Source of the DNA: Ancistrus triradiatus
Lineage: Eukaryota > Chordata > Actinopteri > Siluriformes > Loricariidae
Direction of reading: 5' to 3'
Assembly: GCA_025084515.1 (NCBI GenBank)
Contig: JAJAGP010000237.1
Coordinates: 186,001-250,000 of the forward strand
DNA: 64,000 nt
The position numbers and the translations under genes are program-made. The notes under the pieces were generated by a model. It made no database searches, had not been told where the DNA came from, and saw only the letters and a program-made list of their open reading frames with translations. Shown one piece after another: positions 23,490-38,100 of the stretch (position 1 is the first letter of the stretch; every line of letters starts with the position of its first letter).

Positions 23490-23715
23490 AACTGTGATGC
23501 CGCAATGGTTAAGGGTGCTACCAGCCCAACCTCAGACTTCGCCTCTGTGGAGTTTGCATGTCCTCCTTGTGTTCGTGTGGGTTTACCCTGGGTACTCTGG
23601 TTTCTTCCCACAGTCCAAAGATATGTGTGTTAGGTTAGTTGTTGTTTCTAAAGTGTAAGTGCATGTGCCCTGCGATGAGACGGGCAAAATGAAGTATGAA
23701 TGAATGAAGTAGCCT
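23490..23715 (+). repeat. SINE-like repeat (CACGGTGGC family)
   Basis: TGTGATGCCGCAATGGTTAA head, GTGGAGTTTGCATGTCCTCC, GTGTGGGTTTACCCTGGGT, CCCACAGTCCAAAG, and a (GAAT)n tail at 23690-23706. Confidence 0.7.
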
Positions 23716-24224
23716 ATATCTCATCTTCCTATACTAACGTTCGACTTTACATTAATTGAAGCTCCAAACTGTGGTGTCCTGCCCATTCCAGATGTTGTTG
23801 TTTAAAAAATGAAATTTATGTACAATATGTTTGAACTGTTTTGTTTGCTATGACTCTGAATTTCTCACAAAAAAAAAGAATAAAATTTCTAATCAGTGTA
23901 ATGGTGCCTTGATTTAAAAACAAGCCAAAACAGTAATATACTCACTCCCTCACCATACCTGGTTCCCTCACCATCCAGCTGCACATCACCAACTAGGAGA
24001 CTTTTGAGATGCCAACTGACTTAACAAGCATTTGGAATGTGGGAGGAAACTGGAGTACCCACAGGAAAGGTTTCGGTCCCTCCGGTCAGGTTGAGAGTCA
24101 CATTGCTGCCATGATTTCCTGTGTCTGAGGGAGGGGAGGCTAGGCTCTGCATCTGGGACAAGTATCAAGACTGTTTTCTCCTGGGGCAGGAGCTGGAGCC
24201 ACCGTGACCAAAACTAGTTAATAT

Positions 24225-24425
24225 ATTTACATTTACATTTACAGCACTTAGCAGACGCCCTTACCCAGAGCGACTTACAATTGATACAGTCTTACAATCC
24301 AAGCAATTCTGGGTTAAGGGTCTTGCTCAAGGACCCAACAGTGGCAGCTTGGCAGAGGTGGGATTTAAACCCTGGACCTTCTGGTCCAAAGTCCAGTACC
24401 TTAACCGCTAGGCTACCACAGTCCA
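24225..24425 (-). repeat. tRNA-derived SINE with L2-type tail (best copy)
   Basis: In - sense: A-box-like TAGCCTAGCGG, B-box-like GGTTTAAATCC, body CCACTGTTGGGTCCTTGAGC, and a tail TAAGTCGCTCTGGGTAAGGG, CGTCTGCTAA, (TGTAAA)n. The tail is nearly identical to the 3' end of the L2-like LINE at 54085-54145. Confidence 0.85.
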
Positions 24426-24429
24426 TATA

Positions 24430-25355
24430 TCAGCACTACATGTAACCATGTCACACAACATCTAGAACTTCATGAAGGATTCACTTTAATTCAGTCTCCA
24501 TCGTTGACGTGGTGAACTGATGCTGGATAATAAGGGAAATTTTTTTTTTAAAGGAATGCTACTTGACTAACATACATTTCTAGGTCAGGAGGAAAGATGT
24601 CTTGCACCTTTTTCTGATCGACAAAAAGTATCCGTAGTTGACAATAGTATATAAAAAATTCACTCAAAGTGAAATGGAGCCTGTCACTCTTGGAGCCTGC
24701 GTTATAACTGTAAGGTAATAATGTATCAGCAAGATGGCAAGAAGAATTTTTCTTTTACTTTTTTTCACAAGTGATATATGAGCTTACACAAACAGTACAA
24801 GGACAGTCTGTTCCCAGTGTTGGCCAACTTTTGGCCTGTTATCAAAGCCATGGAAAACACAGCACAAGGTGCATTGCTCATGATTTAATGACACATTACA
24901 GCAGAGTAGTATGGCAGTGGTTAGAGAAAGCTACAATGTCATTAATGTAGTATTGAACAGTGGGCCTACAGGAACTAAGTCAAAACATGAATAACATGAA
25001 TTATTACATTATCCTGTAACAACAGTAGTTTAAGAAGCTTTTGTCATCTAGATTAAGACAAAATTGTTCAACAAATATTGTAGAAAAAATACAAAATTAA
25101 AATGAATTAGTATAAAGTCACTTTCTAATTGTATTTAAATATGTGTATTTTAGTGGCACTTTAAACAATTCACAACACAACCTCAGGTCTGTACTACAAC
25201 ATATCACTGAATAAACTTTTCAATATTGTCCAATACTATCACGACAAAAGACAAAGCTGATGATAACAATTTAACAGAAGCATAAAGAAAAGCTTACTGA
25301 ACATGACGTACTCACAGTTATCACCACTGGGTGTCACTACAGTACAGTTCTCTTG
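24430..25355. other. Intergenic between slc1a4 and cep68, nothing recognised
   Basis: AT-rich, with no convincing exon, repeat end or RNA gene. It may include the far end of the slc1a4 3'UTR. Confidence 0.4.
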
Positions 25356-25359
25356 CAGT

Positions 25360-25565
25360 ATACAGTCTCGTGCAAAAGTTTGGGCAGCCCAGTTAAGTTC
25401 TTTTTTTGTTGATTTTAACACAAAATGTAACGCAACCAAAGAACACGACACATGTCTGCTAAAGAACTGAAACATTAACAAGTTAACTATGTAATTACCC
25501 TGGAATGTTGCCAATTTTATAATTACAAAATGTTCAAATGTCTTAGAATTAAGCTAGGTCCCTGT
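25360..25565. mobile_element. Tc1 terminal fragment
   Basis: ACAGTCTCGTGCAAAAGTTTG GGC is a Tc1-type end, followed by a typical subterminal stretch (TGTCTTAGAATTAAG). The rest of the element is missing. Confidence 0.5.
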
Positions 25566-26222
25566 AAAGGGTTCAAAATCAGCAAGAAATGCAATTTCAG
25601 TTTTGCATCAGACTGTATATGTAACAGCTATTACAAACTGTGACACCCACGAGAAACAGAACGTAAATTAACCTTTTAATCTTTTTTTTTTCTTATTCAA
25701 GTCCATTTTCCAGAAGTCATGCACTAGTCTAGTTGTCACATGTTCACGTAGTCGTCAGCAGTCCCCATCATGTGTCTCTAGACCAGGACCAAACCGTTCT
25801 GTTATGAGACACACCATTAGGAACACCAATATTTACAGCAAATATTTTCTTCCCCATCTCTAGAACGGTTAATGATTTGCAAGGGGGCTGGTCTGTAAAT
25901 GATTCTCTTCACTATGTTTAACTACTTGAAATCTGGTATAAAACCATTTAGACATGTAAAGTTGGACTGTTTCCCTAAAGAGTTCAACAAAACAAATAAA
26001 GGCACAATAAAGGACGTGAATGAAACCACATCATTTCACTGTTATTCACTCTATTATGCTAATACCACAAAACAGACATACAACTCCAACTCATAAGCAG
26101 GAAATATGGCACTTATTCCCACGTTTCAATGAGAAGTAAACATTTAGCACGGAGAAATGTTCCGAGGTGAGAACCCTTCGGGAGGTTGGAAAAAGAAGAA
26201 AAGAAAGGCACAGCGAGACACT
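25566..26222 (-). other. slc1a4: slc1a4 3'UTR (end not placed)
   Basis: Downstream of the stop on the - strand. ATTAAA on the - strand near 25680 is a possible poly(A) signal; no AATAAA stands out in the first 900 bases. Confidence 0.4.
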
Positions 26223-26490
26223 TCAGAGCACAGACTCCATGCCATTCTTTTCATCAGCTGTGTCATGTGAGGAATCATCTCCCTGTCTTTGGTGAGTGAC
26301 CAGTGGTGAGGTCTCCTCCTCAGCCTTGACGTTAGCCACGGCCTCCACTTTAATCTCTGACAGCTCTTCTTCTTCGTTCTGCTGCGAGTCACGTTGTTTC
26401 TGCTTTTTCATCTCTTGCTCATTTATGTGGTGCAAGATTCCTGCACCCAAGGCATCACCCTCTACATTCACCACTGTGGTGGTCCGGTCC
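26223..26490 (-). CDS. slc1a4: slc1a4 last exon
   Basis: Acceptor TTATTTCAG. Encodes DRTTTVVNVEGDALGAGILH through an acidic/Lys-rich tail with EEETSPLVTHQ to ESVL; stop TGA at 26225-26223. Confidence 0.96.
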
Positions 26491-29400
26491 CTGAAATAAA
26501 CGTGCGTAGACACACAAAATTCAACATATTTATAGCTTATTACTAAGCTTACTAGCATGTGCCTGAACCACATGATAGATATGTCGCTCGTGATATCTAG
26601 CAGACATGCGTAATCAGAAGGGAAAAATCCTATTGCAAAGCCACTGACGTTGGTACACTTTTTAGGTTTAAAAAAATCATTCTAATTAGAACATTTAAAT
26701 AAAGAACAAGAAAAACGTCAAAGTGTCTTACACAATCCAGTCTACAGCCAGCATCAGTGAAAGATCGTTGGTTGGTAAGCCAATGGCTTCCAGTATGATG
26801 GCGATGGTGATGATTCCTCCAGCTGGAATGCCTGCTGCACCAACACTGGATGCTGTAGCCGTCACCCTAAAAGATTAACCATTGCCTTTCACTTTCATTG
26901 CCTTATTAACATCTACTTAACGTAAGGGTGCCAATAATTTGTGCCACATAAGGTTGTGTTAACAATAATTATTTTTTTTCTAGAACAACACAAAGGCAAT
27001 TTTCATCATGTTTTTTTACGAAACTCATCTATTTTTATGTACTCATCATGCCATGTCTCCTACAAGTGTGCACTTTATATAATACAGTTCATTGTTAATG
27101 CTGCTGCTTCACAGTTTCAGAGACGGGTGTTCGATTTTAGGCCTGGCTGATGCTCGTATCTCATCTGGTGCCCTGATTAGGGCGTTGCCGTTTAGGCCTT
27201 GGCCACCCCAAGACCCTGAATTGGACTAAGCAGGTAGCAAATAAATGAGCTCTTTTGGCTAAGTTAAATGGCAGTTCCTGAGAGACTAGGTTCACATCCA
27301 GGTGGGGCTTGCAATGTGAAGTTCAGGTGGTGCATTTACAGAACTCTATGTTGGATTGGCACCTTCTTCAGGGCGTCCTCCTCTCTGTCCCTAACCAAAG
27401 AATTCCAGGATAGGTTCCAGACCACACTCTGCACCCAGACCAGAATAGGGTGAGGGTAAAACGGTATGCTTAGATTTGATTTGCTTTAATTAGGAACTGG
27501 ACATATTGTGTCTATTAGGGGCGACACGGTGGCTCGTTGGGTAGCATCGCCGCCTCACAGCAAGAAGGTAATGGGTTCAATCCCAGGGTGGAGCGGCCTG
27601 GGTCCCCCTGTGTGGAGTCTGCATGTCCTCCTCGTGTCCGCGTGGGTTTACTCCGGGTACTCCGGTTTCCTCCCAAAGACATGCATGTTAGGTTAACTGA
27701 CTACACTAAATTGGCATTGACTTGAGTGTATGAGTGACTTGCCTTGAGATAACCTTGTGTATGGATGTTACCTTGTGTGTGTCGCTGAACATGGCCACTG
27801 ATGCTGATAGCGACGTTAAATAAATCAATAAACGTAAACATTGTGTCTGTTAAATACAGTAGAAGCTCGGAATTCAAAGGCTTCTTTATTCCACAAATTT
27901 GGGCATCAAAAAGTTAATTTTTTGCCCCCAAATTCAAACAATATTTTAGCCTTTGAACATCAGTTCAAAACCTGTGTGCATATGACCCAGCCTCAGGGTG
28001 TGTCTGAAATGAGCTGAATTTGATTAAATGAATTGAAATTGAATTGAATTGATTACAACATCGAACAAATCTGAATTCGAATGGCTATTAAGTTTGAATT
28101 CCGAGGTTCCACTTTAATAGAAAAATATGAAAACACACTGTTTGTTGAACAGGGTAGCAGAGGTATGACATCAGATGTGTCCCTCAGACATAACTACATG
28201 TAATTGGCTACATTTGGTAATTTTACCTCTTACTACTAGCTATACTACCTGTGTGATAAAGAGTCTGCACTGAACTCAAAATATCCTGTTGTTCTGATAG
28301 ACCATAAACATTTAAAGCTCCTAGAAGTTTGTTAAGGATGGTTCTCAGACACTTCTGATGGGCACTCACAGGATAGTGAAGATCTGGCCTGCGTTGAGCT
28401 CGGCATTGTTGAGCTGGGCAATGAACACTGCAGCAATACACTGAAAGATTGCAGCGCCGTCCATATTCACCGTGGCTCCAATTGGCAGGATGAAGCGGCT
28501 GATCCTCTTGTCCACACCATTGTTCTCTTCCACACATTTCATCATGGAGGGCAGTGTTGCTGAGCTGAGAGAGCAGAGACAATTCACAATGAATATACAA
28601 TATGACCAATACCTCAACACATAATTATTAAAATCTTCAAGATTTCAATCCAGCAGATGAAGTTATTAGACATTAGGCAGCAAGATCTACATTTTTAAGA
28701 ACACTAGAACTTGCATACTGGAAGGACAAGTAGCACACATAATGTAAATTACCTGGAGCAGGTGGCAAAGGCTGTGGTGAAAGGTGTGATGAGACCAGCT
28801 AGGAAGCTGAAGGGGTTTTTGCGCGTAAATCCAAAGTAAATGAGAGGTAAAACAATGCCACCATGGATGACATGGCCCAGGATAGAGGCAAATATGTACT
28901 TTCCCAAGCTGGTAACGAGCAGAACCACATCCTCCATCTCTACAATCTTACTGCCCACCAGGAACATGATGCCAAATGGCACATACCTGAGGGACATAGT
29001 AAATGTCATGTTTAATACAGAACTGGATGGGGAACAGTACCACATTAGAAATCTCCTAAATATTACAAATGAACAAATGATTTTTATTGAGGTAAAAGAC
29101 CATTACCTTAAATAACTTTTGTCATAGATATCAGACTACAAGTTCAGTGAATCTGTTTATCATTGGCTTTTATTTATGTGGGGACAAAGTTTGTGTGTCC
29201 AAAACCCACACATTTGCGCAATAAGTGACAAAAACATGGCTCATTTTCAATCGGCCACTTTCATTTCGAATTTTAAAAAGACTGCATTTCTACAATAATC
29301 AACAGTTTACATACATATATTTACACCCACCAATCACTTTATTAGGTACAGCTCCTTTTTTCTACACATTGTCCATTTTTAACAGCTCCACTTGCCATAT

Positions 29401-32400
29401 ATTAGCACTTTGCAGTTCTACAAATAGTTCTAAAGACAGTAGTCCATCTGTTTCTCTCCATACTTTGTCATTCCCTTTTACTCTGTTCTCTAATTGTCAG
29501 GACCCCCACAGATCAGGTACTGTTTGGGTGGTGGATCATTCTCAGCACCTCAGCGTCACTGCTGGACTGAAAATAGTCCACTAACCAAAAATGTCCAGCC
29601 ACCAGCATCCTGTAGGCAGCGTCCTGTGAGCAACAAACTGTGCCACAACAGATCAGCTTCGGTCTGTGACTTTGCATGTACAAGGTGGAACAATAAGGAA
29701 GTAGAGTGCACAGTGAGTAAACACAGTGAATAAACTCTCCAGCAGCATTGCCGTATCTGATCCAATCATACCAGCAAAACACACACCAACACACCACCAC
29801 CACATCAGTGTCACTGAAGTACTGAGAATGATCCTCCATCCAAACAGTGGTGCTCCTATGGTGGTCCTGGCCATTAGAAAATGACTGCAGAGAATAAAAG
29901 TCCTTGGGTGATAGGAAACTGCTAGGAAACACTAGTGGGTATACATGGGTGATTAGTTTACAACCACCCAACAGGCTCAGAACAGTTGCCACACAGGTGT
30001 TTACTGCGTGTTTCACTCACCACATGATCCAAGACACCAGCACCATGGTGGCTTCATTGAAAGCGTTGAAGAAACGTATGAGCTCCTCTCCTTCAGTTCC
30101 CATCTTTCTCAAGGCCACTCCAAACACCATTGCAAAGAGAACCAAGCCAAGAATGTTCATGCCATCTGTATCAGTTCCCACTGGCACCTGCAACCAGCCA
30201 TATCGGCCTTTACAAATCAGTCAAACACATGCTACCAGCTTTATTTCACAGATGGGAAAATGAAACAGATAACGCTACTCAAATAGCTCAGCAATCAAAT
30301 GTTATTTCCATGACATGACATTCCTCTTGCAAGCAGATACCTACAGTGGTGCTTGACAGTTTGTGAACCCTATTGAATTTTCTATATTTCTGCATAAATA
30401 TGACCTAAAACATCATCAGACTTTCACACACGCCCTAAAAGTAGATAAAGAGAACCCAGTTAAACAAATGAGACAAAAATATTATACTTGGTCATTGATT
30501 TATTGAGGAAAATGATCCAACATTACATATTAGTGAGTGGCAAAAGTATGTGAACCTTTGCTTTCAGTATCTGGTGTGACCCCCCTGTGCAGCAATAACT
30601 GCAACTAAACATTTCCTGTAACTGTTGATCAGTCCTGCACACCAGATTGGAGGAATTTTACCCCATTTCTCCATACAGAACAGCTTCAACTCTGGGATGT
30701 TGCTGGGTTTCCTCACATTAACTGCTCACTTCAGGTCCTTCCACAACATTTTGATTGGATTAAGGTCAGGACTTGACTTGGCCATTCCAAAACATTAACT
30801 TTATTCTTCTTTAACCATTCTGTGGTAGAACGACTTGTGTGCTTAGGGTCATTGTCTTGCTGCATGACCCACCTTCTATTGAGATTNNNNNNNNNNNNNN
30901 NNNNNNNNNNNNNNNNNNNNNNNNNNNNNNNNNNNNNNNNNNNNNNNNNNNNNNNNNNNNNNNNNNNNNNNNNNNNNNNNNNNNNNGATGGTGGACTCAT
31001 TAACATTAACATTAGCCAATGTGAGAGAGGCCTTCAGGTGCTTAGAAGTTACCCTGGGGTCCTTTGTGACCTCGCCAACTACTACACGCCTTGCTCTCGG
31101 AGTGATCTTTGTTGGTCGGCCACTCCTAGGGAGGGTAACAATGGTCTTGAATTTCCTCCATTTGTACACAATCTGTCTGACTGTGGATTGGTGGACTCCA
31201 AACTCTTTAGAGATGGTTTTGTAACCTTTTCCAGCCTGATGAGCATCAACAACTCTTTTTCTGAGGACCTCAGAATTCTCCTTTGTTCATGCCATGATAC
31301 ACTTCCACAAACATGTGTTGTGAAGAGAAGACTTTGATAGATCCCTGTTCTTTAAATAAAACAGGGTGCCCACTCGCACCTGATTGGCATCCCATTGATT
31401 GAAAACACCTGACTATAATTTCACCTTCAAATTAACTGCTATTCCTAGAGGTTCACATACTTTGCCACTCAGTAATATGTAATATTTGATCATTTTTTTC
31501 AATAAATAAATGACCAAGTGTAATAATTTTGTCTCATTTGTTTTACTTGGTTCTCTTTATCTACTTTTAGGACTTGTGTGAAAATCTGATCATGTTTTAG
31601 CTCATATTTATGCAGAAATATAGAAAATTCTAAAGGTTTCACAAACTTTCAAGCACCACTGTACACTACATGATCGTGATGAGTTACGTAGGTAGCTATT
31701 TGGAAATATGATTAATCTACTTTAGTGGGTCAAAGTACTAAAGTTGTCATGACAGTCTGAAGGGACAGATTTGGCACTCTTCATTTTCCCCACTTATTCC
31801 GACATGGCTCATCATTTAGCATGTGGTACTATGCCATGACCTATGCCTAATATAAGCAGTATATAAGCAGAAGTGCATGACGTAATCAAGTAACACAAGA
31901 CCGATGACTGATTTGATGTTTTTCAACAAAAGCACAGATTCCTATGTATTTACGCTTTTTTTCACCCAGAGGATGAATCACAGAAGTAGATGCCAATATT
32001 ATTATGTGGCAATATCTAAATATTCCACAGGAGTTTAAATTCTCACTGTTGGGAATTGTATTAAAGTTCATGGAAACTAAAAGCTTTCTGGGAAAGACTT
32101 ACCATCTCCAGCTGCTCAGCTAGACGATAGCTGAGGAGTGGCGGGTATAGCTGTGTCAGTGCTGCCCCATGCAAACAAACAGTCTGTGTATTCAGAGCTG
32201 CCAAACGCAACAGGGCCCCGGATTTAAAAAAACACATTAGTGCTAAGGAATACCACTGGTCTGTGCCAAAAGACCCAGAATGGACTTAGATGTTTATTAA
32301 AGCAAAAAAGTATCCTAAATCTGTTTCATTTAGCAACTAATTATCATGTGCAAATTCTTCCACATTCTCCCAAAATCTGGTTATCACTTGAAAGGGAAAG

Positions 32401-32431
32401 TTGAAGATATATCTTCAACTATTCACTTGTC

Positions 32432-32467
<36 letters not shown>

Positions 32468-35072
32468 GCCATGCAATATAATGTAAACTGTAGATATGGG
32501 GCTGTAGAATCTGATTTGGGACTGTAGAAGATGAATAACTATAGATATAGGACTATATAGAAGGTCCAGGGTTCAAACCCCACCTTTGCCAAGCACCCAC
32601 TGTTAAATACTTGAGGACGGCTCTTAAACCACTTAGCTTGGACTATAAGACTGTATCAGTTGTAAGTCACTCTGGATAAGGGCATCTGCTAAATGCTATA
32701 AACACAGACAACCTTAGATTTGTAGAAATGCATTGTCCAGGATTCATAAACACCGCAAGAGCTGAAAAATGTTAGCAAGTGCAGTTAGAATATGTACACA
32801 TTGTGTTTCTGGATGTAATTAGCAGAAGGCTGGTTACCTTTTCATAGAGTTGGGTCACGTTTGTGCTGTTTCGCACTGCAACCATCTTGTAGTCGGTAGC
32901 ATACTGTCAGAAAACAGAGACATGGAGAATAAGCTGATAGAGCAACATAGCAAGACATGCAACATGTAACATTTATCATTACTTTTCCCTTAGAATTTTC
33001 AATGTGTTGTCAAATCTAGACATCTTCCTCAATTGAGTACGTCTCCCTAAACGTGTACAAAAGCGGCATTTAACGAACAGCTGAAGAAAACCTGCCAACT
33101 GGTACACACAGGGACAATGACAGCAGCCCCCTCCATTATGCTGCTATAAAGAGGGCCCCTATCCCTCACAAAGTTTAAACTTCCAGGCCCATCTTAACAT
33201 CCAGTGAGCTTTAAATTTTGCATACATGCTTGTCAAAAAAGTTTATTTTTCTCTTTTGGTTAGTTTTAGTACAGACTAACTTTTGAAAGAGATACAAAAC
33301 TAGGCCCTATTTTTCAGTTGTTATTGATAAGTGTTGAACAAATAAACAATTTGATACAAAGAAATCATGGAATCATTTTGTTTAACAAGCTGAATCTAAA
33401 ATTTTGACTCATCAAAGTAGCCACCTTTTTGTAGTTATAATAGCTGAACACCACTGAGGCATACTGAAAAACAAATATTGTTTATTAAGTTCTTCCCACC
33501 ATTATTACAGAAGTTGTTATAATGTGTTTCCCTTGTAGGTTCTTGTGCTTTCACCCTTCTGTCCAGTTGATCCCAAACCATCTTGATGGGGGTTAGGTCT
33601 GGAAATTCTGATGTGGCCATTCCAAGACTTGAAAACAAGACTTGTTCTTGTCTTCTAATGTAGTTCTGACATAACCTGGGGTACCATTGTCTTATCGTAG
33701 GATGAAACCCTAACCAACATGGATAGACCAGAGGGCATTGCATGGCTCTACAAAATGCTATAGTAACCTTTTGGTTCAGGGTGTATATTGTCCAAATACT
33801 GCCCTAGAGGGTGGAGTAACACCGTCAGTTCAAGCTAATTAGAAAACAAAGGTGTTCTAAAACTTCTGACCAGTAGTGTATATCTATTCAGTTTTTACAC
33901 ATTTCAGTTTTATTAAGTTTAGTACTCTTGGTAAATCTGTAGTGGGGGTAGTAACCAAGCCTGTATACTTTGTCTTAGACTGTGCTGTTTAATGCTTTCC
34001 CACAGTGCACATACGTTTCCAGCAAGCAGTTTTTTCCACACTAAACAGGAATTCAAGCCAGGCAAATGTTGCACAGAAGAACAAAACTGAAATCCATTCT
34101 AGTTTTAAAACTAAAAATCCATTCTAGTCCAACACTCAGCATTGGAACACCACAAGGCTGTGTACTGAGTCCTCTCCTATACTCTCTGTACACCCACGAC
34201 TGCATTGCTACCTCCAGCTCCAGCTACCACCACTGTCAAGTTCGTCGATGACACCGTTGTGATGGGCCTGATCTCCAACAACAATGAGCAGGCCTATCTT
34301 GAGGAGATGTGGTGCCAGACGAACAATCTCATCATCAACGTGAACAAGACAAAGGAGCTGATCATGAACTTCGCAAAGAGGCCGGAGAGATGCTACCACC
34401 CTGTACTGATCCAGGGAGCAGAGGTAGAATGAGTAGACAGCTTCAGATACCTTGGAGTGCATATAACACACGACCTGATGTAGACACATCCCATCACCTG
34501 CCTGGTGAAGAAGGGCTGACAGCGTCTCTATCATCTCAGACGCTTGAGGCACTTCAGACTATCTGACAAGGTACTGAAGAACTTCTACACCTGCATCTTC
34601 GAAAGCCTCCTCACCGGAAACATCACAGCCTGGTTCGGGAACAGCACTGTGCAGGACAGACGGGACACCCTCTCCAGAGGGTGGTGCCATCAGCCAAACG
34701 CATCACACACACAGGGCTCCCTGACCTGCAGATCATCTACAACAAGTGGTGCTGTACCAGGGCCGTGAAGGACCCAAGTCATCCCATATATGGACTCTTC
34801 CCCCTGCTGAGGTCAGGAAAGTGCTACTGTGCTCTCAAGACCAAGACAGAGAGGAGGAGTTTCTTTCTGCAGACTTTTAATCAGGACAGTAACACATAAA
34901 TCACCTCAACTAACTCACAGCTACACTACCGCACTTTACATACTCGCACAACAAGCTGCTATTATTATAGCTGCTATTATTATTCATGCCAATTATTCAT
35001 CTTTTTTATTTTCAATATATAGTTTCTTTATATATCCTTTTTTTCTTTTACATATATATATATTTTCTTTTA

Positions 35073-35106
<34 letters not shown>

Positions 35107-38100
35107 CACGTATATATATACGTATATATATATACACGTATATATATATATATAGACACGTATATATATATATATATATATACGTATATATATATATATA
35201 TATATATATATACGTATATATATATATATATATACACGTGTCTATATATATATATATACGTGTATATATATACGTATATATATACGTGTATATATATATA
35301 TATATGTATATATCTTCTTTTTATGTATATTTTCCTCTTTTTATCTTGTTAATTTAAAATTTCCAGTTATATTGCACATTCCCGGAGCGTTCCAAAGAAA
35401 CATTTCACTGAAAGTTGTACTGTGTATAACTATGTACGTGACAAATAAAAGTCTAAGTCTAAGTTTAGTCTAATTTCCTCCCAAACTAGTCATCTTAAAC
35501 AATTAAAACTACAACACAATGTGTAGGTTTTCAGAACCTATTAATCTATTTTTTGCCCCATGACATAAATACATGAATTTAGGTCCATAAATCCAAGTCT
35601 GCTTACAAATGAACTACAGACCCAGCACCACAGATTTAAAGAAATCTGAAACTCGAAAGGTGGAAGCTCCTGATAAGATGGAACAATGAAAACAGAAGCA
35701 CAAGCTATTTGCATTGCATGTTCTCTCTGCCATTACACCCCGAATCCATGTTTTCTCAGTTATGCTTGATCGCATCCCAGTGCCTTAGTCGCGTCCAGGT
35801 GTTTATTTGTGTTTGCTCTTCATTCTCATCCTGAGGCACCCCTGGTCTTCTTGCACTACCATAGAACCATACTCAGAACCCCACAGACATGAAGGAACTG
35901 TGAAACTCGAACATTTGAAGCCCTTGGCAAGATGCAACCAAAGGCAAAATTGATGCTGGAAGTCCAGGCAAGGACAGCACTGACTGGAAGTCAGCAACTC
36001 ACTCAGTAACTCAACTCTAGACCGAGACAGTACTGGGAGTTGTTAGTCTAGACAAAAGACATAAAACAGGAACTCCTACCCAGTGAAATAGAAAGATAAA
36101 CCAAGAACTTCTGCTTTAAACGAGGAAGGCCTGACAAACTGCAGAACAAATGTGCGCTCCGAACAGCAAACCTCATCTCAACAGAGGCAAGTTATGAACC
36201 AGAGTTGCTAAGTAGCTAGAGTACTGGTTCTTAATGCTGATGTGAGACTCTCCGGTTACAAGCTTTATGTCATACAGTCCCAGTCTAGGTCTGAGTTCCA
36301 GTTATGCCTGTGTCCAGTTGCCGACTCCCTGTCGATGCCGCCCCAGCGTAGGGTTGAGATCAGGTACCATCTGTCTCATCTATGTCTGTGTTCTGCCTTG
36401 CAGGGGTTCTTCTAAATTTCAGAGTTGGTCTGCAAGCAGAGCAGGGGTGGCCCTGCATGATTGTATTATAATTGCATGCAATAGGGTGGTTATGCACAGC
36501 CAAGTTATGTTGTGCTGATCTTCTAAATTAAGTGAACGCTTTAATGAATTTGAAAAAGGGCCTCCTCAAAATCAACATTTCAGATATCCCTCTGACCCCA
36601 ATGGCAGGGATCATGCATTTCTCTCCAGGCCACTCCATTAGTTAACCAACTTAATTTTCAGCTGATAGCTCTGTGCTCGTTGACAGTATCGTCCACACCT
36701 AACACAACATTTTGACCCGTCCTCTGCTTTTCACAAACGTGCATGAGACTGAGCAGTCACCCATGTACTACAGCTTAGTAAAGCACACCAGGTTGCCAGG
36801 CATCAGGGAATGGAATACACCTGCTATAGCAACCCTGAGGCTGCTTTTAATATCATGAAAGCAAGTGAGATATGTGCTGCGCATGGGGAGAAGAAAAACT
36901 CACTCCAGCTTGAGGCTCTCTTCATTAGGCTATTAACAGGGAAGATCTGAGGTTTAAAAGCAGCCACAAATCCTGTGGGTGAGCTGGTGCTGCTGTTATG
37001 TAGATTTTGTGCACTTTGCTTTTCAAACTGAATGGATCTAGGGGCCAAAGAGGAGGAAACTACTAAATACTTACTGAACGGAAGGCGGCAGCAACCAGGT
37101 TGGATGGAAACAAGTTTCTGTAGAGACAAGAAAGTGTTAAATGCAAAGCTGATGTGACATGTGGAAATCACGTGGTACTGATGCATATCACTAACTGAAC
37201 AGAAGCCAGCCAGCAGCACTTGAGATAACAGACTAGATAATAACATAATAACCTTAATAACATAATTTTAAAAACCTGTAACTCCTTTTTTTTTTTAACC
37301 CACTACTATCATTTTATGGGTGTGGTGGGGGTTACGTTTGCATATCATTGATGGGGCCAAATTTACAGTAATATTATCTCAATGGAAAGTCCCTACAATG
37401 ATAGAAAGAGAAACGTGTGTGTGTGTGTGTAATTCCCCAGATATGGCTGATTCCCTTAGTACTCTGCCTGAACTGAGATACTGGTCTTATCATCATGTGA
37501 CACAGGTTAAGAACCAGCTTACTCTGACAGATGGAAATTAAACAAAAAGGTCTTCAGTGTTAAGCCAAGTAAAGTAATACTTAAAGTAAAATTATGGCTA
37601 TTGAACCATTGCAGACTATAATTAAACAGATTTCTGAACCAGGATTTCAGCCAGGGGTACATATTTCTGAGGCTTTATGTACTGTTGAATTGGCCAATGC
37701 ATATGACATTTCTCACCCTGGCATTAAACTCACAGGAACCAGTATTTTTTCCAGCCAGCTATTAGCTTTCTTTCAATCTAGAAAATGCATGGCACTGAAA
37801 AAATGACAAAGGAGGTCACTGATAAGTTCAATGATATAAACCTGCAAAATGTGTTTATTATTATTGGAATTTGCACAAATTATTGGAATTTTAAACTGTA
37901 ATACATGATATTACAAAATATGATATATGAAGAGCGTAGAGAAACTCATCACAAATATGCGTGGCTTTTATAGATCTGCAGGTAATTCCCAATTTCCATA
38001 TGAGGAATATTATTTGACATTATACAGTCATATTTATTAAGTGTGATGAAGCACTACTGAGAAGTTTATTTGGAATTTTGATTTTGCCATATTTTAAAAA

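Noticed and set aside
24360..24425. tRNA gene at the SINE head
   Set aside because: A- and B-box-like motifs are present, but the cloverleaf is incomplete and a SINE body follows directly.
34986..35357. 123-codon Tyr/Ile-rich frame
   Set aside because: Produced by the (TA)n tract inside a LINE.
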